From Setomelanomma holmii (Eukaryota; Ascomycota; Dothideomycetes; Pleosporales; Phaeosphaeriaceae), in contig ML978197.1 of the NCBI GenBank assembly GCA_010015745.1, positions 1-64,000 of the forward strand: 64,000 nt of DNA, in the 5' to 3' direction. Below the pieces are notes generated by a model. The model did not search any database, had not been told where the DNA came from, and saw nothing but the letters and a program-made list of their open reading frames with translations. This document shows positions 30,955 to 41,780 of this stretch, one piece after another (the first letter of the stretch is position 1; each line of letters starts with the position of its first letter). The position numbers and the translations under genes were made by a program.

Positions 30955-33900
30955 ATGTTCAAGGTCAAAGCGGTATACGACTACTCGTCGCCCCACGAGG
31001 ACGACCTCAACTTCAAGCTCGGCCAGGTCATCACTGTGACAGAGGAAGAGGGCGACGACTGGTATGTCGGGGAATACATCGACGACAGCGGGGCGAAGCA
31101 CGACGGCCTCTTCCCCAAGAACTTCGTCGAAAAGTACGAGCCCGCACCGCCGCCTCGGCCCAACCGGGCATCGCGACACAAGCCATTGGAGCAGCCCGCT
31201 GCACAGGCAGTACCTCCAACGCCTGAGGTGCCGCACCATGAACCAGAGCCCGAGCCTGAACCAGAGCCGGTGCAACATGAGGAGCCAGAGCCCCCAAAGG
31301 CTCAGCCGCCGCCCATGCAGGTGCCTGCTGCATCGAAGCCAGAGCCCACGCCAATGTCACCCGCCTCGCCGCCCTCTGCAACCAGCGCCAGATCTGCCGA
31401 GCTTCCGCCAGCACAAAATGAAGCTCCAAAACCAGCTCCAGCTGCTAAGAAGGCCCCGCCCCCTCCCGTGGCTGCCAAGTCTAATGCCTTCCGCGATCGC
31501 ATTGCCGCCTTCAACGCGCCCGCTGCTGCTCCCATCCAGCCGTTCAAAGCTGCTGGAGCTCCTTCCAACTTCATCAAGAAGCCCTTTGTAGCTCCGCCGC
31601 CGAGTCGTAATGCCTACGTGCCACCGCCAAAGGAGGCCCCGCAAGTCAAGACATATCGTCGTGAGGAAGACCCAGAGATCGCCGAGCGTCAGGCGCAAGA
31701 CCAGGAAGCTGCGCACAAGGCAGGCCTCGACTCTCACGATGGCCCCAAAGCACAAGAAGCCGAAGAAGAAGACCAGCCCAAAATCAGTCTGAAAGAGCGC
31801 ATTGCCCTTCTGCAGAAACAGCAGCAGGAGCAGGCGGAGAGAGCAGCTGCTATGCACAAGGAGAAGCCAAAGCGGCCGCCAGTCAAGAAGCGAACCGAGT
31901 CGCACGATGCTCCAGCCGAAGACAGCGAGGACACTGGTCTGGAAAAGGTGACCAGTTCTGGATCGAGGCCGCGCGAATCCCTAGACCACGCACGGCCGCC
32001 ACGAACCTCTCACGACATCAAATCTCCCGATCTGAACCACAACCGCGATCTCGTCAGCGAGAATGATGCCGACCAGTCAGGCGCTGATAATACTGAGGAT
32101 GCTGAAGGCACTTCGACTAGTGTCGAGGACGACGAGGATCGATCGAAGAGGCACCCGCCACTACCCACGAGGGCTCCTGCTGCGCCATCGCACGAGCCCA
32201 ATGTTGGTGACGAGCAGGATAACGAGGAGGAAGAGGCGGAAGAGGAAGACGAAATGGATGCTGAGACTAGGCGGAAGCTCGAGCTGCGAGAGCGCATGGC
32301 AAAAATGAGCGGAGGCATGGGCATGCCGGGCATGTTTGGCGGTATGCCAATGGGCGGACTACCACCCAAGAAAAAGAAACCCGCCGAGAAGAAAGCAGGG
32401 GAGGGCGAGGATTACCACGCACCTCAGCAGCGTGTTGCAATGTTTCCAATGCCCGGCATGCCGTCTGTCAGAAGTCCGGAGCAGGAAGATAGACAATTGG
32501 CCGTCGAGAAGGAGCAAGAACATCCACACCCCGTCACTGATGCGCACACAGCAGACGAGGTCGCAGATATGGAGGACGTGACGCCTCAGCCAACGCAGAG
32601 AACTCCAACTGGCGAGCGTCCGCCTCCAATCCCAACAGAAAGTAAGTTCATGATCTCTCGCAAACCCCTCGGTCGCTTTGCTCGCCATGTCTTGGATTGC
32701 TCTGCATCCGCATGTTCCGAAGTCGTGTCAAAGACGTATGTAGCGTCTGACGGGATCTCGGAGTATGTCATGACCGTAAGCGTGTCCAGTATGTTGGTGT
32801 AGTTATTGCTTTCTGTGTGTTCTTGTACTGTCAGTTGCTAACGATGTTTAGGACGGCCAGTACCTCCTCCTGTCCCATCAGCCTGTAAGTCTCCCCGATT
32901 CGGCATGTCAGGTTATGTCTAACATCATGCAGCTCGACCAGTCCCACCACCACTCCCGCAGATCGCATCTCCTGGCCCTGGATCCGAGTCCGGCGACGAG
33001 CTTACCGACGCGGGTGCCGCTACCATGTCTCCGAAGAGTCCATCTGGCTTCAACGCGCCGCATCCCAAACGAAGCTCCTACTTTGGCTCGGACGATCAAT
33101 CACATGACCCTTCAGAAAGACGCATGTCGTCCTTCCCCATTGGCAGCCCTACATCACCCCTATCAAGTCGACCGCCTCCACCACCTCCACCGACACAAGC
33201 GCCGCCATTTCGACATGGAGATGTAGCGCCAAGGCCAGTTGATAGGAACGAAGAAGGCGAGACTGACTATGAAGGCGACTACGACACAGACATTGCGCCC
33301 GGCGCAACACACAAAGACGCCCTCAAGTCCCATGCGAGGGATGCCAGTATGGATGGAAGCACTATTGCTGACGAGCCATCAGCAGCACGCTCCCCGACAA
33401 CCCCTCACGGTATCCCGCCACTTCCTCCATCCGTGCCTCGAGCAGTTCCACCACCACCACCTCAGGTTCCTTCTCGCCAGTCTATGGAAGCTCCTCGTGC
33501 TGCACCGCCGGTTCCTCCAGTGCCACCGCCAACTCGTAACGCGCCGCAGGATGAAGACGACGATGATTACGATCCGTATCGCTACACATCACCGCCTAGC
33601 ATACCTCCTCCAGCCCCACGCACGGTGCCTCCACCACCCCAAGCCCAGCCGCCGCCGCCGCAAAACCGTCCACCACCACCAATGCCTCCATCCATTCCAC
33701 CTGTCCCACAGCACCAGGCGGCGGATTCGTCGGGCGAGGATGACGAATTGTATTCTGCTCCTCCACGGAAATCTCACGATCGACCACCACCACCGCCGCC
33801 TCAGGCTCCACCTCACCAGCACGTACCTCCTCCACCTCCACAAGAACGAGCAGCTCCTCCTCCACCGCCCCAAGAGCGAGCGCCACCTCCTTTGCCTCCT

Positions 33901-34779
33901 CAGGAACGATCAGCGCTGCCTCCCCCAGCAGACGCACCACCCCGTGTTTCAATGGGCAGGAAGTCACTCGATGCCAACCGTGCTTTGGGTGGACGAACTT
34001 CCATGGACCAGCCGCGCCCCTCTATGAACCAAGATTTCATTGCCAGTGATCTAGATCTAGGTCACTCTTCACACTGGTGGACGCAACCCAAGCTTCTTCC
34101 ACCTTCGCTGCAGAGTCGCAAAGACGTGTTGGTCGACTTGTCGGAGTCACAATCGGGCAATACCATCGAGAAGATCATTTCCGTATTGTACATAGACTAT
34201 TCACAGACCATCATCTCGGCACGGTTCGACCTCAGCAATGTCTCCGACGTCCAACTGGAACAACAGCATATGCCGCCACCTCCTCGCCAGAGGCCGGATC
34301 AGCTTGAAAGTGCCTACGAGCAATTCGGGCGCCAGATCGCAAAGGCAGCTGAGAGCAAGCAAAACACGGTCCTTGGCAACGGGACCCCCTTCGATCTTAT
34401 TGAGGAGCTTCTCAAACCCTACCAGGACGCTTTACCTCCAGTCTCGACGCGATCATATGGCGCTCTTGTGTATGCCAATCTGGCCAATGCCTCCACCCAG
34501 TCTTACGACGAGATTCGACCTGGTGACATTGTAACCTTCCGCAACGCCAAGTTCCAGGGCAAGACCGGCCCCATGCATGCCAAATACTCCACCGAAGTGG
34601 GTAAGCCTGATCACGTTGGTGTGGTGGTCGAGTGGGATGGCAGCAAGAAAAAAGTACGTGTATGGGAACAGGGTCGCGAGCACAAGAAGATCAAGCCGGA
34701 GAGTTTCAAAATGGGTGATTTGAGATCGGGCGAGGTCAAGGTTTTTAGGGTCATGAGCAGGGGGTGGGTTGGATGGTAG
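30955..34779 (+). CDS. BBC1: SH3-domain actin-patch protein, Bbc1/Mti1-like
   Basis: Cortical actin patch regulator; yeast Bbc1 binds type I myosin and Las17 and restrains Arp2/3 activity during endocytosis. Exons 30955-32641, 32852-32884 and 32933-34779 with introns of 210 and 48 bp give 1188 residues; the middle exon is only 33 bp. The SH3 domain occupies about residues 1-62 (FKVKAVYDYSSPHEDDLNF, GDDWYVGEY, GLFPKNFVEKYE). A long Glu/Pro/Ala-rich spacer has repeated Glu-Pro (about 102-110). Then come several polyproline runs (PPPPPPP-type, about 720-980) and a globular C-terminal domain (about the last 230 residues, including DIVTFRNAKFQGKTGPMH). If the first intron is retained, the frame stays open for 53 codons and ends at 32802, giving a 615-residue SH3-only form. 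The SH3 start and C-terminal domain together support the assignment. Confidence 0.87.
33820..33930 (+). repeat. Polyproline-QER repeats in BBC1 exon 3
   Basis: Proline codon runs alternate with Gln-Glu-Arg, as in PPPPPQERAAPPPPPQERAP then PPLPPQERS. These are imperfect in-frame repeats typical of SH3 or profilin ligands. Copy number could differ between strains. Confidence 0.8.
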
Positions 34780-36020
34780 ATGGGAACGAGGATGTGTAAT
34801 TAGCATGGATGGGATGTGGTATCTGGTAGTTGTGTATGCAATTGAGCATGAGTTCTGAAAGCAGATAACCTTGGGTGGTGGGTGGCTAGATTTCGGAGAA
34901 CAAGTGAGCTGCTATCCGTTTCTATGATTCAACTTTTACGCGGACAACATCGAATTATGGACCACCTTAATTTGGCGCGGTTACATTTGTCGCTCGAAAT
35001 CTATTTCTCACCGAGTTCTGTCTCAGAGTGGCCGGGAAACTATGTGCGTTTTGGCATTCTCGGGCTGTCATTCATCGCTAGCCGAGTTTTGCTTTGGACG
35101 CCGAGACTTGTAGAATTGATATTGAATTCCTGTCTGACTGAATTCTCGGATGGCACTTCATTGCCGATCGACATTAAGTCAAAGGGAAGACAGAGGTAAG
35201 GGCGCCTTCCTCCGGAATTTGCTCACCGTAGAATAATCGGACGTCAAATCATCACAAGCCGACTTCAATCTCTCATTGAGTACAAAGCCGGTCAACATTT
35301 CGCAACGAGCTCAATTCCTCGCCGATGTAAAGTCGGTCTCTTGGGTGATACCGCCCGACGGACTGTCGATCAGAAAGTGATTATGCACCGAGTCCAGTTT
35401 GCGTACCGAAGGACAAAGTTGGCTGATAATAAACGACAAGCGAATCACAAGCGTTGGCATTCTTAACACCATGCTGAGCTTCTAGGATCCGGACTTGGCG
35501 ATTGCCACGCATCGTGGGTAGCCCGCGTACATCACGTCAGAGACAGAGTCTCTCACATCGCACACGATGCCGTGGCGAAGAGGCTCAAGCAACGTTTACC
35601 TATTTGGTTTGTCTCCAGTGCGACAACCACAAATCGGTCTATCATGAAAACCGGCCAGGGAAGTCGGTGCTTGCGGAATTACTGCGCGGCAGAAAAAGAA
35701 TTGTTGCGCATACAACGCCCAAGCAAAGATCAATACTCTGAATCTTGACAGACGTCACCATAATCGTGGATCTCCGCGTCCTGTTCAGCATCGTGGCATA
35801 GAAGTTTCGTGTTCCATTCTGTTCGCACCCAAGAGTTTGAGCGAACATTCGAGACGAACCGTTCTGGTTCACCGTATGTGCCCGCACACCCGCTCGATGT
35901 CTCGCCCCCATTCCTTTGGTGTCTAATGTCTCAACGGCAAACACGCCTTCGCTGCATAAATGGGACGTAGCGGCGACTTTGACACTTCCTCATCCAAACT
36001 CTACAAATCCATACGGAATC
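34780..36020. other. Intergenic, 1.2 kb, no supported gene
   Basis: Less GC-rich in appearance than the flanking genes. A frame at 34882-35199 and others are short and featureless. An in-frame ATG at 35916 could extend the next gene by 35 residues, but the added part has no recognisable features. Confidence 0.4.
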
Positions 36021-37190
36021 ATGGCACCGAAACGTACCAACAACCCCCAAGAAGGCGATAATGCTACTACCCGCCGCAGTAGTGAGTCTCCCGCCAGATC
36101 AGTTACCAAACTTGACACGCCTCTACCGCGATTAACCATTGCCGATCGCGTCATACCGCCGAAGTACAAGGTCCGACGAATTCTCGCGGAAAGGCCAACG
36201 ACAGGCCGCGTTAGGAAACAGCGCAAAGCTGTCACAGAATTTCTCGTGGAGTGGCTTCCCACATGGCAGCTGTCAACCACATTGGGAAAAGGAAAGGACT
36301 CAGTCGAGGCAGAATGGAGAACACTAAAGACCAAGAGAATGACTTTCGACCATGAAAAGGTTACCTACCTTCACGACGACAATCTAACCGAGAACGACAA
36401 CGCCCGTCAGCATCGTGCAATGGCCGAATTCCTGTTCAAAAAGGTGCGACAAGAGCTTGGGATTCGGAAGGACGGATCATATGCGGACTGGGACGTGGAG
36501 GGAGGGTTTCCGCTCAAGGAAATAATCAAGACAGCCGAGTGGGAATTTGCGGACGCGGACGAAGCGGCCAGGGCGGCGCGACTCACAGGGCGTAACATGA
36601 ACATCACTGCAGGCATGGTACTGCGCCGATCACTGAGATATATGAGAGATGGGCAGGACTCGCGCTTCGTTGATATACGAGTACGATACCTTGGTCAAGT
36701 GGACAGCAACATCAAGTCTACCACGGAGGGGCGACCAACCCGCACGACTCGCCAGATCCTTCAGCCGATGTGTGACCCAATCTTCAAGACCCTCGATCCG
36801 GACAACTGGGAAGAGGAAGACGTTTGCAAAGAAGACATTGCTGCATTGGTCGACCTGATATGGGATTTGACCGAGAACGCTCCCTTCGTCTTCGCCAACG
36901 ACTGGCTAATGTTCTTCTCACGCCTCTTCCTTGCTTCTGGAGACATTGGGGATCTTCTACAAGACTCTGGAGTCCACCTGGGCGAGAACTGGCAAGCACG
37001 AACCCGCGACCGCTTCATCTTGAAGTATCGACTGGCAAACGAGGACGACGACCGCACGCCACATGATATCCAGGAGACGTACCTCACGCTGCGGGATATG
37101 ATTCAGGACGTACACAGGGGTATCACCGGGAAGGAAAAGATACATCCAGAATACTTCCTCTTCGAGGAGAAGAAAGGCGCAGATGTGTAA
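36021..37190 (+). CDS. Chromodomain-like protein, unknown function
   Basis: Single exon, 389 residues from the ATG at 36021. After a basic, Ser-rich start, residues about 48-83 read YKVRRILAERP, a basic spacer, then TEFLVEWLPTW. This matches the core chromodomain pattern (Tyr-x-Val-x-x-Ile-Leu...Tyr/Phe-Leu-Val-x-Trp). The usual third aromatic and the C-terminal helix are not clear, so it may be degenerate or a chromodomain-like fold. The rest is helical, with Trp-rich segments (NAPFVFANDWLMFFSRLF near 290) and ends FEEKKGADV. It is the first of three consecutive + strand genes without clear relatives. Binding to methylated histone is possible by analogy only. Confidence 0.6.
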   Translation: MAPKRTNNPQEGDNATTRRSSESPARSVTKLDTPLPRLTIADRVIPPKYKVRRILAERPTTGRVRKQRKAVTEFLVEWLPTWQLSTTLGKGKDSVEAEWRTLKTKRMTFDHEKVTYLHDDNLTENDNARQHRAMAEFLFKKVRQELGIRKDGSYADWDVEGGFPLKEIIKTAEWEFADADEAARAARLTGRNMNITAGMVLRRSLRYMRDGQDSRFVDIRVRYLGQVDSNIKSTTEGRPTRTTRQILQPMCDPIFKTLDPDNWEEEDVCKEDIAALVDLIWDLTENAPFVFANDWLMFFSRLFLASGDIGDLLQDSGVHLGENWQARTRDRFILKYRLANEDDDRTPHDIQETYLTLRDMIQDVHRGITGKEKIHPEYFLFEEKKGADV

Positions 37191-37750
37191 TCTGGGAGGG
37201 AGCAGTAGTGATGAACATGGGTAGAAGGAGCCGCTGTGGCAGTAGAAGCAGCGATCGAGCTTGACATGAACAATCAGATTTCCTTTGTAATAACAGAATA
37301 CACAACCCTCTTGCCCTGACATAACTTACTGCATCATGACCTCAATGCTTCTTGTCTTCATCGTCAACTGTGGTGCGCAAAATTCGGGCCATCAATGAGA
37401 GTCTGGCACAGTATCCTTCAGCCTATGGAAATAACCCCCAAGAATGCTTTGTGCGCAGCGACCAGAATCCGCGCATGAACATCGCAAACTTCGGAACAAC
37501 GTGGAGCTGAGAAGTCTCAAGTTATTGTGAGACAAACACAACATCATGTCTTGTTGCGTCTCGTTCCATGTCGAATGTTCCACATGCTGCTCTGCGCTGA
37601 GGTATGCAGGTATGGCAAACATTCCAAGGTCAATATAACCCACACCACCTCTAAAGAATATCTCCTACTATCGCTACGACAAATTATCAAGACCCTTCCA
37701 AGAATCGGTCAATCTTGCACACCAGACTCTCGTAGACCACACTTCACGAC
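37191..37750. other. Intergenic, no supported gene
   Basis: About 560 bp between two + strand genes. The right part should be the promoter of the Lys-rich protein. Overlapping short frames are not supported. Confidence 0.4.
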
Positions 37751-39232
37751 ATGGCCAAACAACCAGAGAACGTTATCAAAACAAACGACAAAATCGTCCA
37801 CCAAGATGATCCAATCAGTCCAGTCGATTTCGTCGGCTGCGAGTTCGGATCAGAAACACCACCCAAGACGTCAAAGGGTAAGGGCGGGAAGAAAGGTGTC
37901 GCGCAAGTGACGAAGAAGAAGGCTCCGCCTCGAGGAGGTTCGAAAGCCCAGAAGGATGAGCTGATTGAGGTACCGAGCCAAGAGCAGACAGAGGAAGAGG
38001 AAGATGAGGCCGGGCAGCCCAAGGCACCTAAGAAAGCGCCGGCGACGAAGAAGGCCAAGAAGGTCGCGGTCCCGGATGAAGATCATGCAGCACGCAAGGA
38101 AGAAGATGAGGACGGGCAGGAGGACGCGACACGGCAGGCAACGGCCGTCAAAAAAACGAAAAGCAAGCCCGACAAAGTCAATATAGCTGCCAAGGCGCAG
38201 AGTATCAACGAGCCGGTTAGGACAAAGCCAACGAAGACCCATCCGACTACTTTGAGAAACGATCAAGGAGAAACCGACGGGAAGGAATCGATTGGAAGCG
38301 ACAAAGAGCAGCGACGAAGGATTCGCAACGGAAGATGGCAATCAGTAGCAGCTAAGAACAACGCCAAGGCCAAACCGACTTCGAATGATCGCGGAACAAG
38401 CAAGGCGGGTCCAGATCAGGCATTGAATATTGGCCAGGCCGAACAGACGGACGAAGACTTGTATTCAGCTCCGCCAAAAACCCGCAAGGAACCGCCAAAT
38501 TCTCGCCATGATGTGAGGAACGCAACAACATCACCTGGGAACCAACCCGCTCCGCCGCCAGTCACTTCAGTACCTGCAGCCTCGAAAAGCCAATTACGCG
38601 AAGAGATGAGACGTCAGGTCCGACTCATGTCAGCTGGTGGCGTGCCCTTCACTGCAACACTGCAGACGGCGATTGATCAGAAGCGCACAGATGTGAAAAA
38701 AACATCTCTCAACGAGGGGGATGGGAACAGGTCCAATCGCGACATTAGCCCTTCGAACGTCGCAGCGAACGTCGAAGGCGATACAAATATGCAAGACGTT
38801 GATGGCGCGGCTGACGCACAAGACAACCAGGATACGACACACGATGCTGTGAATACTGTGCCCACGAACACTCCAGGGCCCGTGGTTCCCGTACCAACAT
38901 TCGATTTAGATCCAAGAAGTCCGCTCATCGAAGTCGTGCCAATTTTGAGGGACATCCATTCCCTAGCTCGAGAGGCGATTGGCTTTTGGAAGATGACAAC
39001 CAATATGCAAAGCAGCGCAGCACAAGCTGCCGAGCACAGGTCTTCCACAGCAGAAGTGCATATCAATGGTAGCCGACGTGGTGGTGTGGCAGAATTGGGC
39101 TTGTCTCTGGCTCCGCCGAGAGGCAGCAAACGGGCATCAACAGAAATGACTGACAAGAACCAAGTAGAGCGGCGTAACAAGCGAATGTCGACTTGGGGTA
39201 TGAGTAACGGGGACAAGGTGAACAGTGAGTGA
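37751..39232 (+). CDS. Lys-rich disordered protein, probably nuclear
   Basis: Single exon, 493 residues. The first 190 residues are dominated by Lys, Glu, Ala and Pro (KGKGGKKGVAQVTKKKAPPR; KAPKKAPATKKAKKVAV) and resemble chromatin-associated linker-like tails. A short helical segment (SKSQLREEMRRQVRLMSAGG) is near 280. A second structured-looking stretch, SPLIEVVPILRDIHSLAREA, is near 395, followed by Ser/Arg-rich tail KRASTEM and RRNKRMST. No catalytic motif is present. Multiple basic clusters suggest nuclear location. The uninterrupted length favours a real gene; function unknown. Confidence 0.6.
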   Translation: MAKQPENVIKTNDKIVHQDDPISPVDFVGCEFGSETPPKTSKGKGGKKGVAQVTKKKAPPRGGSKAQKDELIEVPSQEQTEEEEDEAGQPKAPKKAPATKKAKKVAVPDEDHAARKEEDEDGQEDATRQATAVKKTKSKPDKVNIAAKAQSINEPVRTKPTKTHPTTLRNDQGETDGKESIGSDKEQRRRIRNGRWQSVAAKNNAKAKPTSNDRGTSKAGPDQALNIGQAEQTDEDLYSAPPKTRKEPPNSRHDVRNATTSPGNQPAPPPVTSVPAASKSQLREEMRRQVRLMSAGGVPFTATLQTAIDQKRTDVKKTSLNEGDGNRSNRDISPSNVAANVEGDTNMQDVDGAADAQDNQDTTHDAVNTVPTNTPGPVVPVPTFDLDPRSPLIEVVPILRDIHSLAREAIGFWKMTTNMQSSAAQAAEHRSSTAEVHINGSRRGGVAELGLSLAPPRGSKRASTEMTDKNQVERRNKRMSTWGMSNGDKVNSE

Positions 39233-39582
39233 AGTGGTGGAAAGAAGACCTGCGGCATATTACAAGTCTCATAACACCACTGCATAACTACATGTGTAGA
39301 TAGAAGAAAATGACCAAATCGCATTCACGTACTTACCGCCCCATCGATTGATCGCTTTTAAGTCTCTAAGTTTTGTAAATTCGTCCGGGATCTTTAGCAA
39401 TGTTTGCGCGATGCAGTGCTCGGATTTGCTCTTTTGGCGAAAGACATCAGTCATTGGTCATGCTTGTCTTGGAACAAAGCCAGCATGTGAGACAACAAGC
39501 AGGCCTGGTCCTCCTCATGTCATTGAACATACCTCATGAACAGATCGCACACTTCAAAAATCCTCATTATAGTGACCCCGAA
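39233..39582. other. Intergenic or 5' part of the next frame
   Basis: About 350 bp between two + strand genes. The following reading frame is open from 39400, but the region 39400-39582 reads as Cys/Gln-rich without structure, so it is treated as leader. Confidence 0.4.
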
Positions 39583-40713
39583 ATGTCCTCAGTAACACTG
39601 TACGAGAAGATGACCAGAGCTCAGACGACCAGGACTACTACGGACTCCTTAAAGGCAGCAGAGATTAGTCCAACCAAACACCGAGAAGCTCCAGAGACTC
39701 GCATGTCGGCCAGGTCGTTCCTCAGTCTTCTCTTGAGAAAGGCAAAAAACCCAGGCTTCTGGGACGATGATCATCTTTTGCAAGACTTCCGATTCATGGA
39801 CGCCTCAGATGAAGCTGCAGCTCGCAAATACCATTACAACTCTTGCATGGGTCCAGAAGTTATCGAAGTTGTTTTCGGCTATATGCGGCAGCATCTCGCA
39901 GTCTCCGCGGGCTTTGACAATACCTATGTGGTATTTGAGGGAGACATCACGCAAACATCACTTGATGAAGAGATCAACACGCCAGCGATTGGTACTACAG
40001 GTGTGGCTGCCGACATGGAATTGAGAAATCGACCCCTAATCTCAGTCTCGGACATTACGTACGGTCTGCGGTACTGCCGGCGAAAGAACGTCGACAACCT
40101 CATTATTGAAGCGAATCGCGGCAACCTCAGCGTGGTGGCGAAACGCATCATCCGAGTGAGCCCTCAGGTGCTGTATCCCGGCAACCCGATCCTCATCCTT
40201 CTGTTTACCATATTGCCACGAAAGATTATCCTGAAGCACCTCGCGGCAGTGAGCATATCCGTGCCTGCGAATTGGTACGAGGACATGGTGCAAGATGCGC
40301 TGGACGCTTTTGTATATCTGGAGGTGATGCCGTCGTTTGAGGTCGCATTTCGAACGTTTACAGAAGCTTGTCAACTCTTGCAAGGATCTGAGTCTGAGGG
40401 AATAGAGTTGTCTCATGGCTCGTTTGAGAGCGATGGGCCAGGGGATTGCGCAAAGAGACCCAGGCTCAGCAAAGACCATATTGCGACGACAACTAGATGG
40501 GTGCGCAGGTGTCCGGCAGTGGATGACCGAGCACTGGTCATTGCTGTAGACGCTGGGCTGGCACAGCCGGAGTTAGAAGAAGCTATCAAGTTCGCAGGAA
40601 CGGATGAAGCGCGTGAAGCCATGACAAAGGAGGGGAGAATGGCCAACCAGGCACGTAGCAGTAGTGCGGAAATGTCATCTCCGAGTTCCGATGATTGGAC
40701 ACTTTTTGAATAG
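39583..40713 (+). CDS. Hypothetical protein, no recognised domain
   Basis: Single exon. The start at 39583 (MSSVTLYEK) gives 376 residues; an upstream ATG at 39400 would add 61. The central part, residues about 50-280, looks globular, with alternating hydrophobic segments such as GPEVIEVVFGYMRQHLAV and NPILILLFTILPRKIILKHL. The latter is hydrophobic enough to be a membrane helix but contains charged ends. The C-terminus is Ser/Asp-rich with a basic patch (KRPRLSKDH). It completes the block of three co-oriented unknown genes at 36-40.7 kb. No family is recognised. Confidence 0.55.
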   Translation: MSSVTLYEKMTRAQTTRTTTDSLKAAEISPTKHREAPETRMSARSFLSLLLRKAKNPGFWDDDHLLQDFRFMDASDEAAARKYHYNSCMGPEVIEVVFGYMRQHLAVSAGFDNTYVVFEGDITQTSLDEEINTPAIGTTGVAADMELRNRPLISVSDITYGLRYCRRKNVDNLIIEANRGNLSVVAKRIIRVSPQVLYPGNPILILLFTILPRKIILKHLAAVSISVPANWYEDMVQDALDAFVYLEVMPSFEVAFRTFTEACQLLQGSESEGIELSHGSFESDGPGDCAKRPRLSKDHIATTTRWVRRCPAVDDRALVIAVDAGLAQPELEEAIKFAGTDEAREAMTKEGRMANQARSSSAEMSSPSSDDWTLFE

Positions 40714-41092
40714 GTTGGTACAGCAAGTAGTGCTTCAATGGAAGAAGAGACGACCGTTGACGAGGACGAGAGAGATGATTTGGAGGGTGAGCAAAGGACA
40801 AGGAATCTAATCAGAGAACTGGATGAGGCATAGACAGGAGAAGAGTAGGACTGAAGGGAATGACGAGGGAAGAAGTAGGTTACATGCATGTACCATAGTA
40901 CAAGGATAGAAACCAGTCACGACTGCGAACACAACTGCACAGAGAAGTCGAGCACTTGTTTCGCCCTCTTCTTTTCTCCCTCTCGCCCAGCGTTCTCGTC
41001 ATCTTGCCATCCGCAGTTGGCGTCGCAAGCGGAATCGGCAAGCCAAACGCCACTCTTGTATTCATCTTGATGGCATGCTCAATATCATCTGC
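40714..41092. other. Intergenic between convergent genes
   Basis: About 380 bp holding the 3' ends of a + strand and a - strand gene. No ORF is supported. Confidence 0.4.
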
Positions 41093-41780
41093 TCAGGGAT
41101 CCTCCCCCCAATACACCACATGCTCCTCATACTCCCCCAACGTATACTGGACCTTTTCAAATCCAAATTGGTATCCGGTGGGATCGAAGACAAAAGAGAT
41201 GCCGTGCCTGAACCTGATGACGATATAATTATAATAGGAGACTGTCTCGCTATCACGCTTGCTGCCACGCTTTTCTTGCGACGGAAAGAGGACCAAACGA
41301 GGTCGGAGGTGCGCATAATGCGACTCTAGCTTGACGAAGTCCGGGTTGCCTAAGTCATGATGTTTAGCATTGAACTTTCACTTATGAAGAGGAAGTATGT
41401 TCATATGACTCTACCTTCAAGCACCTTCTGCAAGTGGCGCCACACAGCAATACACACGTCCACGCAACTGTCGTAAGTGAGGATAGCCTTTTCAAGCTGG
41501 TCCCCAAAGTTGTGATTAGGCGGCAGAGGTCCTTCACAATACGGCTCATCGAAAGCCTTTTCTACGTCGTAGTATCGCACCCCTTTCAAGTGCCTATAGT
41601 GCCAATGTCTCCAAAGGGAGGCGGAGTCGCGTTCTGATACGCTTTTGACGCGGGGAGAGAGAGTCGTGTCGCCGAGAATTGAAGCTACTTTGCAGCAAGG
41701 TCTTCGAGAATCGGGGTGATGCGATCTTGGATCTCGGCTTTTAGATGGCGAACGTATCTTGCTGGGGAGGGACGGACCAT
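41093..41780 (-). CDS. Lineage-specific protein with QFGF signature (family member B)
   Basis: Hidden three-exon gene: 41780-41689, 41641-41415 and 41349-41093, with introns of 47 and 65 bp, giving 191 residues. The first acceptor is AAG rather than the common CAG/TAG, but the neighbouring CAG would run into a stop, so AAG is required by frame. The second intron has a GACTTAG acceptor and splits a Gly codon. The protein begins MVRPSPARYVRHLKAEIQDR. A Trp/His/Tyr-rich middle follows (LWRHWHYRHLKGVRYYDVEK). It ends with LRPRLVLFPS (121-130) and, about 35 residues later, ISFVFDPTGYQFGF (157-170), then EYEEHVVYWGED. This tail resembles genes C and D. No known enzyme motif. Confidence 0.6.

Noticed and set aside
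36021..40713. Starship or DUF3435-type mobile element cargo
   Set aside because: No tyrosine-recombinase captain gene or terminal repeats were recognised, so only an orphan block is reported.
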